Source: Azospirillum brasilense (GTDB taxonomy: Bacteria; Pseudomonadota; Alphaproteobacteria; Azospirillales; Azospirillaceae). Taken from it: 64,000 nucleotides of DNA. The notes beneath the pieces were generated by a model. The model was not told the origin of the DNA, made no database searches, and saw nothing but the letters and a program-made list of their open reading frames with translations. Both the position numbers and the translations under genes were made by a program. Below are positions 7,506 through 15,952 of this stretch, in pieces. The stretch lies in the NCBI RefSeq assembly GCF_001315015.1, contig NZ_CP012917.1, positions 338,501 to 402,500 of the forward strand, given 5' to 3'. Each line of letters begins with the position of its first letter. Within the stretch, counting starts at the first letter, position 1.

Positions 7506-10500
7506 ATGTCGAAATACTTCATCGACCGGCCCGTCTTCGCCTGGGTCATCGCCATCGTCATCATGCTGGCGGGCGGTCTGGCGATCCTGGGCCTGCCCGT
7601 CGAGCAATATCCGAAGATCGCCCCGCCGACGGTGTCCATCACCGCCAGCTACCCCGGCGCGTCCGCGAAGACGCTGGAGGATACGGTCACCCAGGTCATC
7701 GAACAGAAGATGACCGGGCTCGACCACTTCCGCTACATGTCCTCGAACAGCGATTCGTCGGGCAACGTCACCATCACCCTGACCTTCGAGCCGGAGGCCA
7801 ACCCGGACATCGCCCAGGTCCAGGTGCAGAACAAGCTCCAGCTCGCCGTGCCGCTCCTGCCGCAGGAGGTGCAGCAGCGCGGCCTCCAGGTGTCGAAGGC
7901 CGGCAACGACTTCCTGATGGTCGCCGGCTTCGTGTCCAGCGACGGGCGGCTGAGCCAGGGCGACATCGCCGACTATGTGGCCTCCAACCTCCAGGACACG
8001 ATCAGCCGCGTCGAGGGTGTGGGCGACATCACCGTGTTCGGCCCGCAGCACGCCATGCGGATCTGGCTGGACCCCGACGCGCTGAACAGCCACCAGCTGA
8101 CCACCATCGACGTCACCAACGCCATCAAGGCGGAGAACGCGCAGGTGTCGGCGGGTCAGCTCGGCGGCGCCCCGGCGGTCCCCGGCCAGCGCATCAACGC
8201 CACCATCATGGCACAGTCGCGCATGCAGACGCCGGAGGAGTTCGGCGCCATCCTGCTGCGCGTCAATCCCGACGGCGGCCAGGTGCGGCTGCGCGACGTC
8301 GCGCGGATCGAGATCGGGCAGGAAACCTACGAGATCACCGCCCGCTACAACGGCAAGCCGGCGGCGGGCCTGGGCGTCAAGCTGGCGACCGGGGCCAACG
8401 CGCTGGACACCGCCGCGGCGGTGAAGGCGCGCATCGCCGAGCTGTCGGCCTTCTTCCCGGAAGGGCTGGAGGTCATCTACCCCTACGACACGACGCCTTT
8501 CGTCGAGCTGTCGATCCACGAGGTCGTCAAGACGCTGATCGAGGCGATCATCCTCGTCTTCGCCGTGATGTACCTGTTCCTGCAGAACTTCCGGGCGACG
8601 CTGATCCCGACCATCGCGGTTCCCGTGGTGCTCCTCGGCACCTTCGGCGTGCTGTCGCTGTTCGGCTTCTCGATCAACACGCTGACCATGTTCGGCATGG
8701 TGCTGGCCATCGGCCTGCTGGTCGACGACGCCATCGTGGTGGTGGAGAACGTCGAGCGCGTGATGAGCGAGGACGGGCTGCCCCCGCGCGAGGCGACCCG
8801 CAAGTCGATGGGCCAGATCACCGGCGCGCTGATCGGCATCGCGCTGGTGCTGTCCGCCGTGTTCGTCCCCATGGCCTTTTTCGGTGGCTCGGCGGGCGCC
8901 ATCTACCGTCAGTTCTCGCTGACCATCGTGTCGGCGATGGCGCTGTCGGTGCTGGTCGCCCTGGTGCTGACCCCGGCGCTCTGCGCCACCATCCTGAAGC
9001 CGGTGGCCAAGGGCCACGGCCACGCCAAGCGCGGCTTCTTCGGGCTGTTCAACCGCGGCTTCGACGCCAGCAGCCGCGTCTATCTGAGCGGCGTGCGCGG
9101 GGCGGTGTCGCGGCTCGGGCGCTACGGCCTTGCCTACGCGCTGATCGTCGGCGGTCTGGCCTACCTGTTCCTCCAGATGCCCTCCTCCTTCCTGCCGCAG
9201 GAGGATCGCGGGACCATGTTCGTGCTGTGGTCGGCCCCGCCGAACGCCAGCATCGAGCGCACGATGGAGACGACCAAGCAGGTCGAGACCTATTTCCTGG
9301 AGAAGGAGAAGGACAGCGTCGAGGGCCTGTTCACCATCGCCGGCTTCAACTTCGCGGGCCGCGGCCAGAACGCCGGCATGGCCTTCGTCCGGCTGCGCGA
9401 TTGGAGCGAGCGCGAGTCCGCCGACCGCAAGCCGACGGCCATCGCCGGCCGCGCCATGGGCGCCCTGTCGAAGGCCAAGGACGCGGTGGTCTTCGCCTTC
9501 ATGCCGCCCTCGGTTCCGGGGCTCGGCAACGCCACCGGCTTCGACCTCCAGCTGGTGGACCGCGGCGGCGTCGGGCATGACCGGCTGATGCAGGCACGCA
9601 ACCAGCTGCTGGGCCTCGCGGCGCAGAACCCAAAGCTGGTCGGCGTCCGCCCGAACGGGCTGGAGGACACGCCGCAGTTCAAGCTGACGGTGGACCGCGA
9701 GAAGGCCAGCGCGCTCGGCCTGTCGCTGACCGACGTCAACACGACCCTGACGGCGGCCTGGGGCTCCTCCTACGTCAACGACTTCATCGACCGGGGGCGC
9801 GTGAAGCGCGTCTATCTCCAGGCGGACGCTCCCTACCGCATGCAGCCGAGCGACGTCGACCGCTGGTACATGCGCAACGCCATGGGGCAGATGGTCCCCT
9901 TCTCCGCCTTCACCACGGCGCAGTGGACCTACGGTTCGCCGAAGCTGGAGCGGTACAACGGCATGTCGTCGCTCAACATCCAGGGCTCCGCGGCGCCGGG
10001 CATCAGCTCCGGCGAGGCGATGCAGGAGATGGAGGCGATGATGGCCAAGCTGCCGCCGGGCGTCGGCTATGAGTGGACCGGCCTGTCCTACGAGGAGCGG
10101 CTGAGCGGGTCGCAGGCACCGGCGCTCTACGCCCTGTCCATGCTGATCGTCTTCCTCTGCCTGGCTGCGCTCTACGAGAGCTGGTCGGTGCCGGTGTCGG
10201 TCATCCTGGTGGTGCCGCTGGGCGTCATCGGCGCCGTGCTCGCCGCCACGCTGCGCGGCCTGCCCAGCGACGTCTACTTCCAGGTGGGCCTGCTGACGAC
10301 CATCGGCCTGTCGGCGAAGAACGCCATCCTGATCGTGGAATTCGCCAAGGCGCTCTACGACGAGGGCATGGAGCTGAAGGATGCCGCCATCGAGGCGTGC
10401 CGCCAGCGCCTGCGCCCGATCATCATGACCTCGCTGGCCTTCGTGCTGGGCGTTCTGCCGCTGGCGACCAGCAGCGGCGCGGGCTCGGAAAGCCAGAACG

Positions 10501-10658
10501 CCATCGGCGTGGGCGTGATGGGCGGCATGATCTCCGCCACCGTGCTGGCGATCCTGTTCGTCCCGGTCTTCTTCGTCGCGGTCTACCGTCTGTTCGGCAG
10601 CAAGCGTGCCGGCGCCCACTCCCCGCCGGGTGCCGAGCCGGTGCACGCCGGCGACTGA
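7506..10658 (+). CDS. RND multidrug efflux pump (AcrB/MexB, HAE-1 type)
   Basis: The 1050-residue length equals that of AcrB. It begins SKYFIDRPVFAWV, the usual HAE-1 N-terminus. The proton-relay pair Asp407-Asp408 in GLLVDDAIVV and Lys938 in GLSAKNAIL are both present, as expected for an active proton-driven antiporter. Two sets of transmembrane helices flank two large periplasmic loops. It exports hydrophobic or amphiphilic compounds with the adaptor encoded just upstream. A strong terminator follows at 10686-10716. The substrate cannot be read from the sequence. Confidence 0.96.
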   Translation: MSKYFIDRPVFAWVIAIVIMLAGGLAILGLPVEQYPKIAPPTVSITASYPGASAKTLEDTVTQVIEQKMTGLDHFRYMSSNSDSSGNVTITLTFEPEANPDIAQVQVQNKLQLAVPLLPQEVQQRGLQVSKAGNDFLMVAGFVSSDGRLSQGDIADYVASNLQDTISRVEGVGDITVFGPQHAMRIWLDPDALNSHQLTTIDVTNAIKAENAQVSAGQLGGAPAVPGQRINATIMAQSRMQTPEEFGAILLRVNPDGGQVRLRDVARIEIGQETYEITARYNGKPAAGLGVKLATGANALDTAAAVKARIAELSAFFPEGLEVIYPYDTTPFVELSIHEVVKTLIEAIILVFAVMYLFLQNFRATLIPTIAVPVVLLGTFGVLSLFGFSINTLTMFGMVLAIGLLVDDAIVVVENVERVMSEDGLPPREATRKSMGQITGALIGIALVLSAVFVPMAFFGGSAGAIYRQFSLTIVSAMALSVLVALVLTPALCATILKPVAKGHGHAKRGFFGLFNRGFDASSRVYLSGVRGAVSRLGRYGLAYALIVGGLAYLFLQMPSSFLPQEDRGTMFVLWSAPPNASIERTMETTKQVETYFLEKEKDSVEGLFTIAGFNFAGRGQNAGMAFVRLRDWSERESADRKPTAIAGRAMGALSKAKDAVVFAFMPPSVPGLGNATGFDLQLVDRGGVGHDRLMQARNQLLGLAAQNPKLVGVRPNGLEDTPQFKLTVDREKASALGLSLTDVNTTLTAAWGSSYVNDFIDRGRVKRVYLQADAPYRMQPSDVDRWYMRNAMGQMVPFSAFTTAQWTYGSPKLERYNGMSSLNIQGSAAPGISSGEAMQEMEAMMAKLPPGVGYEWTGLSYEERLSGSQAPALYALSMLIVFLCLAALYESWSVPVSVILVVPLGVIGAVLAATLRGLPSDVYFQVGLLTTIGLSAKNAILIVEFAKALYDEGMELKDAAIEACRQRLRPIIMTSLAFVLGVLPLATSSGAGSESQNAIGVGVMGGMISATVLAILFVPVFFVAVYRLFGSKRAGAHSPPGAEPVHAGD

Positions 10659-10685
10659 CGGTTCGGCTGCGGCTGGAAGCGGAAG

Positions 10686-10716
10686 GCCCGGTCCCGGAAA
10701 CGGGGCCGGGCTTTTT
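10686..10716 (+). terminator. Intrinsic terminator of the RND operon
   Basis: A 10-bp GC stem (GCCCGGTCCC / GGGGCCGGGC, one G-U pair) with loop GGAAAC is followed directly by TTTTT. It lies 28 bases after the pump stop codon. Confidence 0.88.
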
Positions 10717-10771
10717 GCTGTGGGAACTGCGGCAGAACGGCACAGGACGGGCGGGGCGGCTTGCTGCCAAA

Positions 10772-10783
10772 CTAATATACTAG
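10772..10783. promoter_or_regulatory. CTRRTATAYYAG palindrome at the 3' end of the RpiR gene
   Basis: CTAATATACTAG fits the 12-bp palindrome also seen upstream of pta, gntR and kdgT. On the minus strand the wider match AATACTAGTATATTAGT is identical over 17 bases to the kdgT-upstream copy. It sits between two convergent gene ends, just past the RpiR stop codon at 10787. This is an unusual place for an operator. Confidence 0.6.
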
Positions 10784-10786
10784 TAT

Positions 10787-11623
10787 TTATTGTTCCCGGG
10801 GGTGGCGGCTGAGCGCCTGCTTGTGGCGTTCCAGGCGCTCCCGCAGGGCGTCGCCTTTGCGCAGCGCCACGGCAATCGACAGTATGTCGCCGAGGACCAG
10901 ATGGCTGATGCGCGACGTCATGGGCGAGTGGATGTCGAAGTCTTCCGCGACGTCGGCCAGCAGGCTGACCGTGGCGAGCTGCGCCAACGGCGAGCCGGAG
11001 CGGGTGATGGCGACGACCGCGGCGCCGGACGACAGCGCGTTCTGCACGGCCTCCAGCATGTCGCGGGTGCCGCCCGAACTGGACACGGCGACCACCGCGT
11101 CGCCGGGGGCGAGCGACAGGGCCGACACGAAATAGACGTGGGCGTCGCTGTAGGCGACGGTGGGAATGCCCAGCCGGAAGAAGCGGCGCTGGATGTCCTG
11201 CGCCACCGTGCCGGAGTTGCCGGAACCGTAGAACTCGATCCGCCGCGCCCCGGCCAGCAGGTCGGCGGCGCGGTCCACCGATTCCGCCGACAAGTTGTTG
11301 CGCACCTGCATGAGCGTCGCCAGGGTGCGGTCGAACACCTTGCCCGCGATGCCCGCCGCCCGGTCGTCCGGGCTGACCTCCTGGTCGATGAAGGGCATGC
11401 CGGCGGCGATGTCCTGGGCCAGCTTGATCTTGAACTCGCGGAAGCCGCTGCAGCCGAGCGCCCCGCAGAAGCGGGCGATGGTCGGCTCGCTGACCCCGGC
11501 ACGTTCCGCCATGTCGGCCATCGACAGGGTGATGACCTCGCCCGGCTGGGCCAGCACGCAGTCCGCCAGCTTCCGTTCCGAAGGACGGAGCCCGTCGCGC
11601 ACCGCCATGATCCTCGCCAGCAT
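10787..11623 (-). CDS. RpiR/MurR family sugar-phosphate-responsive regulator (HexR-like)
   Basis: The 278-residue protein has an RpiR helix-turn-helix in the first 75 residues (MAERAGVSEPTIARFCGALG) and a SIS sugar-phosphate isomerase fold at about 115-250 (EFYGSGNSG, AVSSSGGTRD). This is the HexR architecture. HexR proteins sense ketodeoxyphosphogluconate and control central carbon genes. It is divergent from pflB. The space between holds two boxes resembling the known HexR consensus TGTARTWWWAYTACA, one close to each gene. I infer control of pflB and self-control. Related RpiR regulators of other sugars cannot be excluded. Confidence 0.87.
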   Translation of the reverse strand: MLARIMAVRDGLRPSERKLADCVLAQPGEVITLSMADMAERAGVSEPTIARFCGALGCSGFREFKIKLAQDIAAGMPFIDQEVSPDDRAAGIAGKVFDRTLATLMQVRNNLSAESVDRAADLLAGARRIEFYGSGNSGTVAQDIQRRFFRLGIPTVAYSDAHVYFVSALSLAPGDAVVAVSSSGGTRDMLEAVQNALSSGAAVVAITRSGSPLAQLATVSLLADVAEDFDIHSPMTSRISHLVLGDILSIAVALRKGDALRERLERHKQALSRHPREQ

Positions 11624-11664
11624 CGGCCTGTTCCCCCGTTCCGTCCGTCCGACACTGTAGCACG

Positions 11665-11679
11665 GATAGTAAAACTACA
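11665..11679. promoter_or_regulatory. HexR-like box 1
   Basis: GATAGTAAAACTACA shares 12 of 15 bases with box 2 at 11821-11835 and resembles the published HexR consensus. A second TGTAG at 11656-11660 lies outside it in the right orientation to pair with CTACA. It is 42 bases upstream of the RpiR start and probably serves autoregulation. The whole 11624-11995 gap (372 bases) holds no gene, only this promoter region. Confidence 0.62.
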
Positions 11680-11820
11680 TGACCCGATAGGAGGGTGCTA
11701 TCGGCGGCACTGTTCCACATACCGGGACCGCCGACGATGCGGCGTTCCGTCACAGTAAGTTCATCAAAGACCGTGGAAAATCAACCGCTTTTGCCTTGCG
11801 CGCTTCGCTGATCCGGTTTA

Positions 11821-11835
11821 TGTAGCAAAACTACA
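11821..11835. promoter_or_regulatory. HexR-like box 2 upstream of pflB
   Basis: TGTAGCAAAACTACA has perfect TGTAG/CTACA arms around a five-base centre. It fits the HexR operator pattern and lies 160 bases before the pflB start. Paired with box 1, it points to the RpiR/HexR-like protein as regulator of the pyruvate formate-lyase unit. Confidence 0.68.
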
Positions 11836-11995
11836 GAATGACTTTTGGCCCTGCCGGCTTCACAGCCCGTTGCCATACCGCCGCTCCCGCCCCGATCGGA
11901 GTCCGGCGGTCTTCCGACCCCTCCACTGGGGGGCCTCCAGGGTCGATCAGCGACGCGGCGCGTGCCGCCCAGACGCCTTTTCGTGAGGAGACATC

Positions 11996-14278
11996 ATGGA
12001 CACCCTGCTGAGAGACGGACTCGTCGAGACCCCGGAACAGCAAGCCGAGCGCCCCTGGCGCCGCTTCGTTCCGGGCGTCTGGCAGCAAGAGGTCAACGTC
12101 CGCGACTTCATCGTCCGCAACGTCCACCCCTACGCCGGGGATTCGCGCTTCCTGACCGGCCCGACCGGACGGACCAAGGCCCTGTGGGACAAGGTCACCG
12201 CCCTGCTGAAGGAGGAGCGCGCGGCCAAGGGCGGCGTGCTTGACGCCGACACGGAGGTCTTCGGCTCGATCATCGCTCACGCACCGGCCTACATCGACCA
12301 GGAGCTTGAACTCGTCGTCGGCCTGCAGACGGACAAGCCGCTGAAGCGCGCGATCATGCCCTTCGGCGGCTGGCGGATGGTCAAGAACGGGCTGGAGGCC
12401 TACGGCTTCAAACCCTCGCCCAAGCTGGAGGAGGTCTTCCCCGGCCTGCGCAAGTCGCACAATGACGGCGTCTTCGACGTCTACACCGAGGAGATGCTGC
12501 GCTGCCGCAAGTCGGGCGTCATCACCGGCCTGCCGGACGCTTACGGCCGCGGACGCATCATCGGCGACTACCGCCGGCTGGCGCTCTACGGCGCGACCTT
12601 CCTGATCGAGGACAAGAAGGCCCAGTACAAGAGCCTTGAGCTGGACCGCGTCGACGAGCACACGCTGCGCCTGCGCGAGGAGATTACCGAGCAGATCAAG
12701 GCGCTGAAGGAATTGGCCGCCATGGCCAAGACCTACGGCTTCGACGTGTCGCGCCCGGCGGCCAACGCCCGCGAGGCGGTGCAGTGGACCTACCTCGCCT
12801 ATCTGGCGGCGGTGAAGGAGGCCAACGGGGCGGCCATGTCGCTCGGCCGCGTCTCCAGCTTCCTCGACGTCTACGTCGAGCGCGACCTGCGCGACGGCCT
12901 GCTGACCGAGGAGGAGGCGCAGGAGCTGATCGACCAGTTCGTGACCAAGCTGCGCATCGTCCGCTTCCTGCGCACGCCGGAATATGACCAGCTCTTCTCG
13001 GGTGACCCGACCTGGGTGACGGAGTGCATCGGCGGCATGGCGCTCGACGGGCGCACGCTGGTCACCAAGAACAGCTTCCGCATGCTCCAGACCCTGAACA
13101 ACCTCGGCCCGGCGCCGGAGCCGAACCTGACCGTTCTGTGGTCGGAAAGCCTGCCGGAGGGCTTCAAGAAATTCTGCGCGGAGACGTCGATCAAGACCTG
13201 CTCGGTGCAGTACGAGAACGACGACCTGATGCGGCCCTACTGGGGCGACGACTACGGCATCGCCTGCTGCGTCTCGGCCATGCGCATCGGCAAGCAGATG
13301 CAGTTCTTCGGCGCCCGCGCCAACCTCGCCAAGACGCTGCTCTACGCCATCAACGGCGGCCGCGACGAGGTCTCGGGCGAGCAGGTCGGCCCGGCCTTCG
13401 CGCCGATCACCGGCGACGTGCTCGACCACGACACGGTGGTCGCCCGCCTGCTGCCGATGATGGAATGGCTGGCCCGCGCCTACATGAACACGCTCAACGC
13501 CATCCACTTCATGCACGACAAGTACATGTACGAGCGGCTGGAGATGGCGCTGCACGACCGCGACGTGCTGCGCACCATGGCCTGCGGCATCGCCGGCCTG
13601 AGCGTCGTCGCGGACAGCCTGTCGGCGATCAAGCACGCCACGGTCAAGGTGGTCCGCGACGAGCGCGGGCTGGCCACCGACTTCGTCATCGAGGGCGACT
13701 ATCCGGCCTTCGGCAACAACGACGACCGGGTCGACGGGATCGCGGTGTGGCTGGTGGAAACCTTCATGGGTCTGCTGCGCAAGCAGAAGGCCTACCGCGA
13801 CGCGGTGCCCACGCAGTCGGTGCTGACGATCACCTCGAACGTGGTCTACGGCAAGAAGACGGGCAACACGCCGGACGGGCGCAAGGCCGGCCAGCCCTTC
13901 GCGCCGGGGGCCAACCCGATGCACGGGCGCGACCGCAAGGGGGCGATCGCCTCGATGGCGTCGGTGGCCAAGCTGCCCTACGCCCACGCCCAGGACGGCA
14001 TCAGCTACACCTTCACCATCGTGCCCGGCGCGCTGGGTCCGACCGGGGGTGAGCGGGTGGACAATCTGGTGGGCATGCTGGACGGCTATTTCGGTCAGGG
14101 CGGCCACCACATCAACGTGAACGTCTTCGACCGCGAGACGCTGCTGCACGCCATGGACCATCCGGAGCTGTACCCGCAGCTGACCATCCGGGTGTCGGGT
14201 TACGCGGTGAACTTCATCAAGCTGACCCGCGAGCAGCAGATGGACGTCATCAGCCGCACCTTCCACGGCGCGCATTGA
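11996..14278 (+). CDS. pflB: Pyruvate formate-lyase (formate C-acetyltransferase)
   Basis: The 760-residue protein equals E. coli PflB in length. The catalytic Cys424-Cys425 pair lies in YGIACCVSAM, followed by the PFL-specific GKQMQFFGARANLAKT segment. The radical Gly735 is in RVSGYAVNF near the C-terminus. It cleaves pyruvate with CoA to acetyl-CoA and formate under anoxia. The ribosome site GAGGAG is 6 bases before the ATG. Enolase, MaoC-Pta and AckA follow, making a phosphoglycerate-to-acetate path. The radical-SAM activase (PflA) needed to make the glycyl radical is not in the window. The PFL-specific motifs exclude choline or glycerol dehydratase relatives. Confidence 0.96.
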   Translation: MDTLLRDGLVETPEQQAERPWRRFVPGVWQQEVNVRDFIVRNVHPYAGDSRFLTGPTGRTKALWDKVTALLKEERAAKGGVLDADTEVFGSIIAHAPAYIDQELELVVGLQTDKPLKRAIMPFGGWRMVKNGLEAYGFKPSPKLEEVFPGLRKSHNDGVFDVYTEEMLRCRKSGVITGLPDAYGRGRIIGDYRRLALYGATFLIEDKKAQYKSLELDRVDEHTLRLREEITEQIKALKELAAMAKTYGFDVSRPAANAREAVQWTYLAYLAAVKEANGAAMSLGRVSSFLDVYVERDLRDGLLTEEEAQELIDQFVTKLRIVRFLRTPEYDQLFSGDPTWVTECIGGMALDGRTLVTKNSFRMLQTLNNLGPAPEPNLTVLWSESLPEGFKKFCAETSIKTCSVQYENDDLMRPYWGDDYGIACCVSAMRIGKQMQFFGARANLAKTLLYAINGGRDEVSGEQVGPAFAPITGDVLDHDTVVARLLPMMEWLARAYMNTLNAIHFMHDKYMYERLEMALHDRDVLRTMACGIAGLSVVADSLSAIKHATVKVVRDERGLATDFVIEGDYPAFGNNDDRVDGIAVWLVETFMGLLRKQKAYRDAVPTQSVLTITSNVVYGKKTGNTPDGRKAGQPFAPGANPMHGRDRKGAIASMASVAKLPYAHAQDGISYTFTIVPGALGPTGGERVDNLVGMLDGYFGQGGHHINVNVFDRETLLHAMDHPELYPQLTIRVSGYAVNFIKLTREQQMDVISRTFHGAH

Positions 14279-14303
14279 GAAGAGTCTGAGCAGCGAAGCA
14301 CTC

Positions 14304-14406
14304 GCCCCCACCCTGACCCTCCCCCGCTTCGCAGGGGAGGGGATGAACTCCCTCTCCCGCCCAGCGGGGGAGGGAAGGGGCCCGCGCAGCGGGAAGGGTG
14401 GGGGCT
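14304..14406. repeat. Palindromic CCCTCCCC intergenic repeat, copy 2
   Basis: CCCCCACCCTGACCCTCCCC at one end and its imperfect complement ending GGGAAGGGTGGGGG at the other enclose internal hairpins. It occupies the pflB-eno gap, so a hairpin would form in any readthrough transcript and could shield or attenuate it. Confidence 0.82.
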
Positions 14407-14463
14407 CCGCCGCGACCACTTTCCCCGAAAAATCCACTCTCCAATCAAGGTCCACACCCCGCC

Positions 14464-15741
14464 ATGAGCGCCATTACCGAAATCCACGCCCGCGAGATCC
14501 TCGACAGCCGTGGGAACCCGACCGTCGAGGTGGACGTCCTGCTCGAATCCGGCGCGTTTGGCCGCGCCGCCGTTCCGTCGGGCGCCTCGACCGGCGCGCA
14601 CGAGGCGGTGGAGCTGCGCGACGGCGACAAGTCCCGCTACGGCGGCAAGGGCGTGCTGAAGGCCGTGGAGTCGGTCAACGGCGAGATCTTCGACGCCATC
14701 GCCGGCCTCGACGGCTCCAACCAGCGCGCCCTCGACCTCGCCATGATCGAGCTGGACGGCACCCCCAACAAGGGCCGCCTCGGCGCCAACGCCATCCTCG
14801 GCGTCTCGCTCGCCGTCGCCAAGGCCTCGGCCGAGGAAGCCGCGCTGCCGCTGTTCCGCTACGTCGGCGGCGCCTTTGCCAACCTGCTGCCGGTGCCGAT
14901 GATGAACATCATCAACGGCGGCGCCCACGCCGACAACCCGATCGACATCCAGGAGTTCATGGTCATGCCGGTCGGCGCCGAGACCGGCGCCGAGGCCATC
15001 CGCATGGGCGCGGAGATCTTCCAGGCGCTCAAGAAGAAGCTCAAGGATGCCGGCCACAACACCAACGTCGGCGACGAGGGCGGCTTCGCCCCCAACCTCG
15101 CCTCGACCGAGGACGCGCTGGGCTTCGTGATGAAGGCGATCGAGGCGGCCGGCTACAAGCCGGGCGACGACGTCATGCTGGCCATCGACGCCGCCTCGAC
15201 CGAGTTCTTCAAGAACGGCAGATACGAGCTGGCCGGCGAGGGCAAGTCGCTGGCGTCGGAGCAGATGGTGGCCTACTGGGCCGATCTGGTCGGCCGCTAC
15301 CCGATCATCTCGATCGAGGACGGCATGGCCGAGGACGACTGGGAGGGCTGGAAGGCGCTGACCGACGCCATCGGCGGCAAGGTGCAGCTGGTCGGTGACG
15401 ACCTGTTCGTGACCAACCCGGCGCGTCTGGCGGACGGCATCAAGAAGGGCGTGGGCAACTCGATCCTGGTCAAGGTCAACCAGATCGGCACGCTGTCGGA
15501 GACGCTGGAGGCCGTCGACATGGCGCACAAGGCCGGCTACACGGCGGTCCTCTCGCACCGCTCGGGCGAGACCGAGGACAGCACCATCGCCGATCTGGCG
15601 GTCGCCACCAACTGCGGCCAGATCAAGACCGGCTCGCTGTCGCGCTCCGACCGGCTGGCCAAGTACAACCAGCTGATCCGCATCGAGGAGATGCTCGGCG
15701 CAGCATCCCGCTTCGCCGGACGCGGCATCCTCAAGGCGTAA
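14464..15741 (+). CDS. eno: Enolase (phosphopyruvate hydratase)
   Basis: The start at 14464 gives 425 residues beginning MSAITEIHAREILDSRGNPT, the standard enolase N-terminus. Signature segments are present: GASTGAHEAVELRDGD, SIEDGMAEDDWEGW, LVGDDLFVTN, ILVKVNQIGTL and SHRSGETEDS. The enzyme interconverts 2-phosphoglycerate and phosphoenolpyruvate. Its position 185 bases after pflB, and before pta-ackA, is unusual. It would raise flow toward pyruvate when the fermentative genes are on. Whether this is the only enolase of the genome cannot be judged here. Confidence 0.97.
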   Translation: MSAITEIHAREILDSRGNPTVEVDVLLESGAFGRAAVPSGASTGAHEAVELRDGDKSRYGGKGVLKAVESVNGEIFDAIAGLDGSNQRALDLAMIELDGTPNKGRLGANAILGVSLAVAKASAEEAALPLFRYVGGAFANLLPVPMMNIINGGAHADNPIDIQEFMVMPVGAETGAEAIRMGAEIFQALKKKLKDAGHNTNVGDEGGFAPNLASTEDALGFVMKAIEAAGYKPGDDVMLAIDAASTEFFKNGRYELAGEGKSLASEQMVAYWADLVGRYPIISIEDGMAEDDWEGWKALTDAIGGKVQLVGDDLFVTNPARLADGIKKGVGNSILVKVNQIGTLSETLEAVDMAHKAGYTAVLSHRSGETEDSTIADLAVATNCGQIKTGSLSRSDRLAKYNQLIRIEEMLGAASRFAGRGILKA

Positions 15742-15813
15742 CGGCCCAACGGAAGGCGGCTGCGGCAAAGTGTCCGGTGATGCCGGATTTGCTGCGCCGC
15801 ACCGCCTTTTCCG

Positions 15814-15825
15814 CTAATATATCAG
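15814..15825. promoter_or_regulatory. CTRRTATAYYAG palindrome upstream of pta
   Basis: CTAATATATCAG fits the palindrome found upstream of gntR and kdgT exactly at the degenerate level. It lies 128 bases before the pta start in a 211-base gap after eno, so pta-ackA may have its own regulated promoter. Confidence 0.58.
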
Positions 15826-15952
15826 TACACAAAAAGACGCTCGCAGAAGAAGACGGCAAGACGTGCTTCTCCTTTCAGCAAGGCGCGCGCCGGGAGGGAT
15901 CGGCTGAAACGGGCAGCATCATGCCTTTTTCTCTTATCCGGAGTGTTCTGCA

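Noticed and set aside
7431..11753. 1440-codon open frame on the minus strand across the RND genes
   Set aside because: It lies opposite acrA/acrB-type genes with full motif support and runs out of frame through the RpiR gene. It is a composition artefact.
11996..14278. Choline or glycerol dehydratase-type glycyl radical enzyme
   Set aside because: The adjacent Cys-Cys pair and the GKQMQFFGARANLAKT segment are specific to pyruvate formate-lyase. Other members have a single Cys with a Glu.
11831..14455. 874-codon open frame opposite pflB
   Set aside because: PflB carries all catalytic residues on the plus strand. The opposite frame has no domain and would translate the palindromic repeat.
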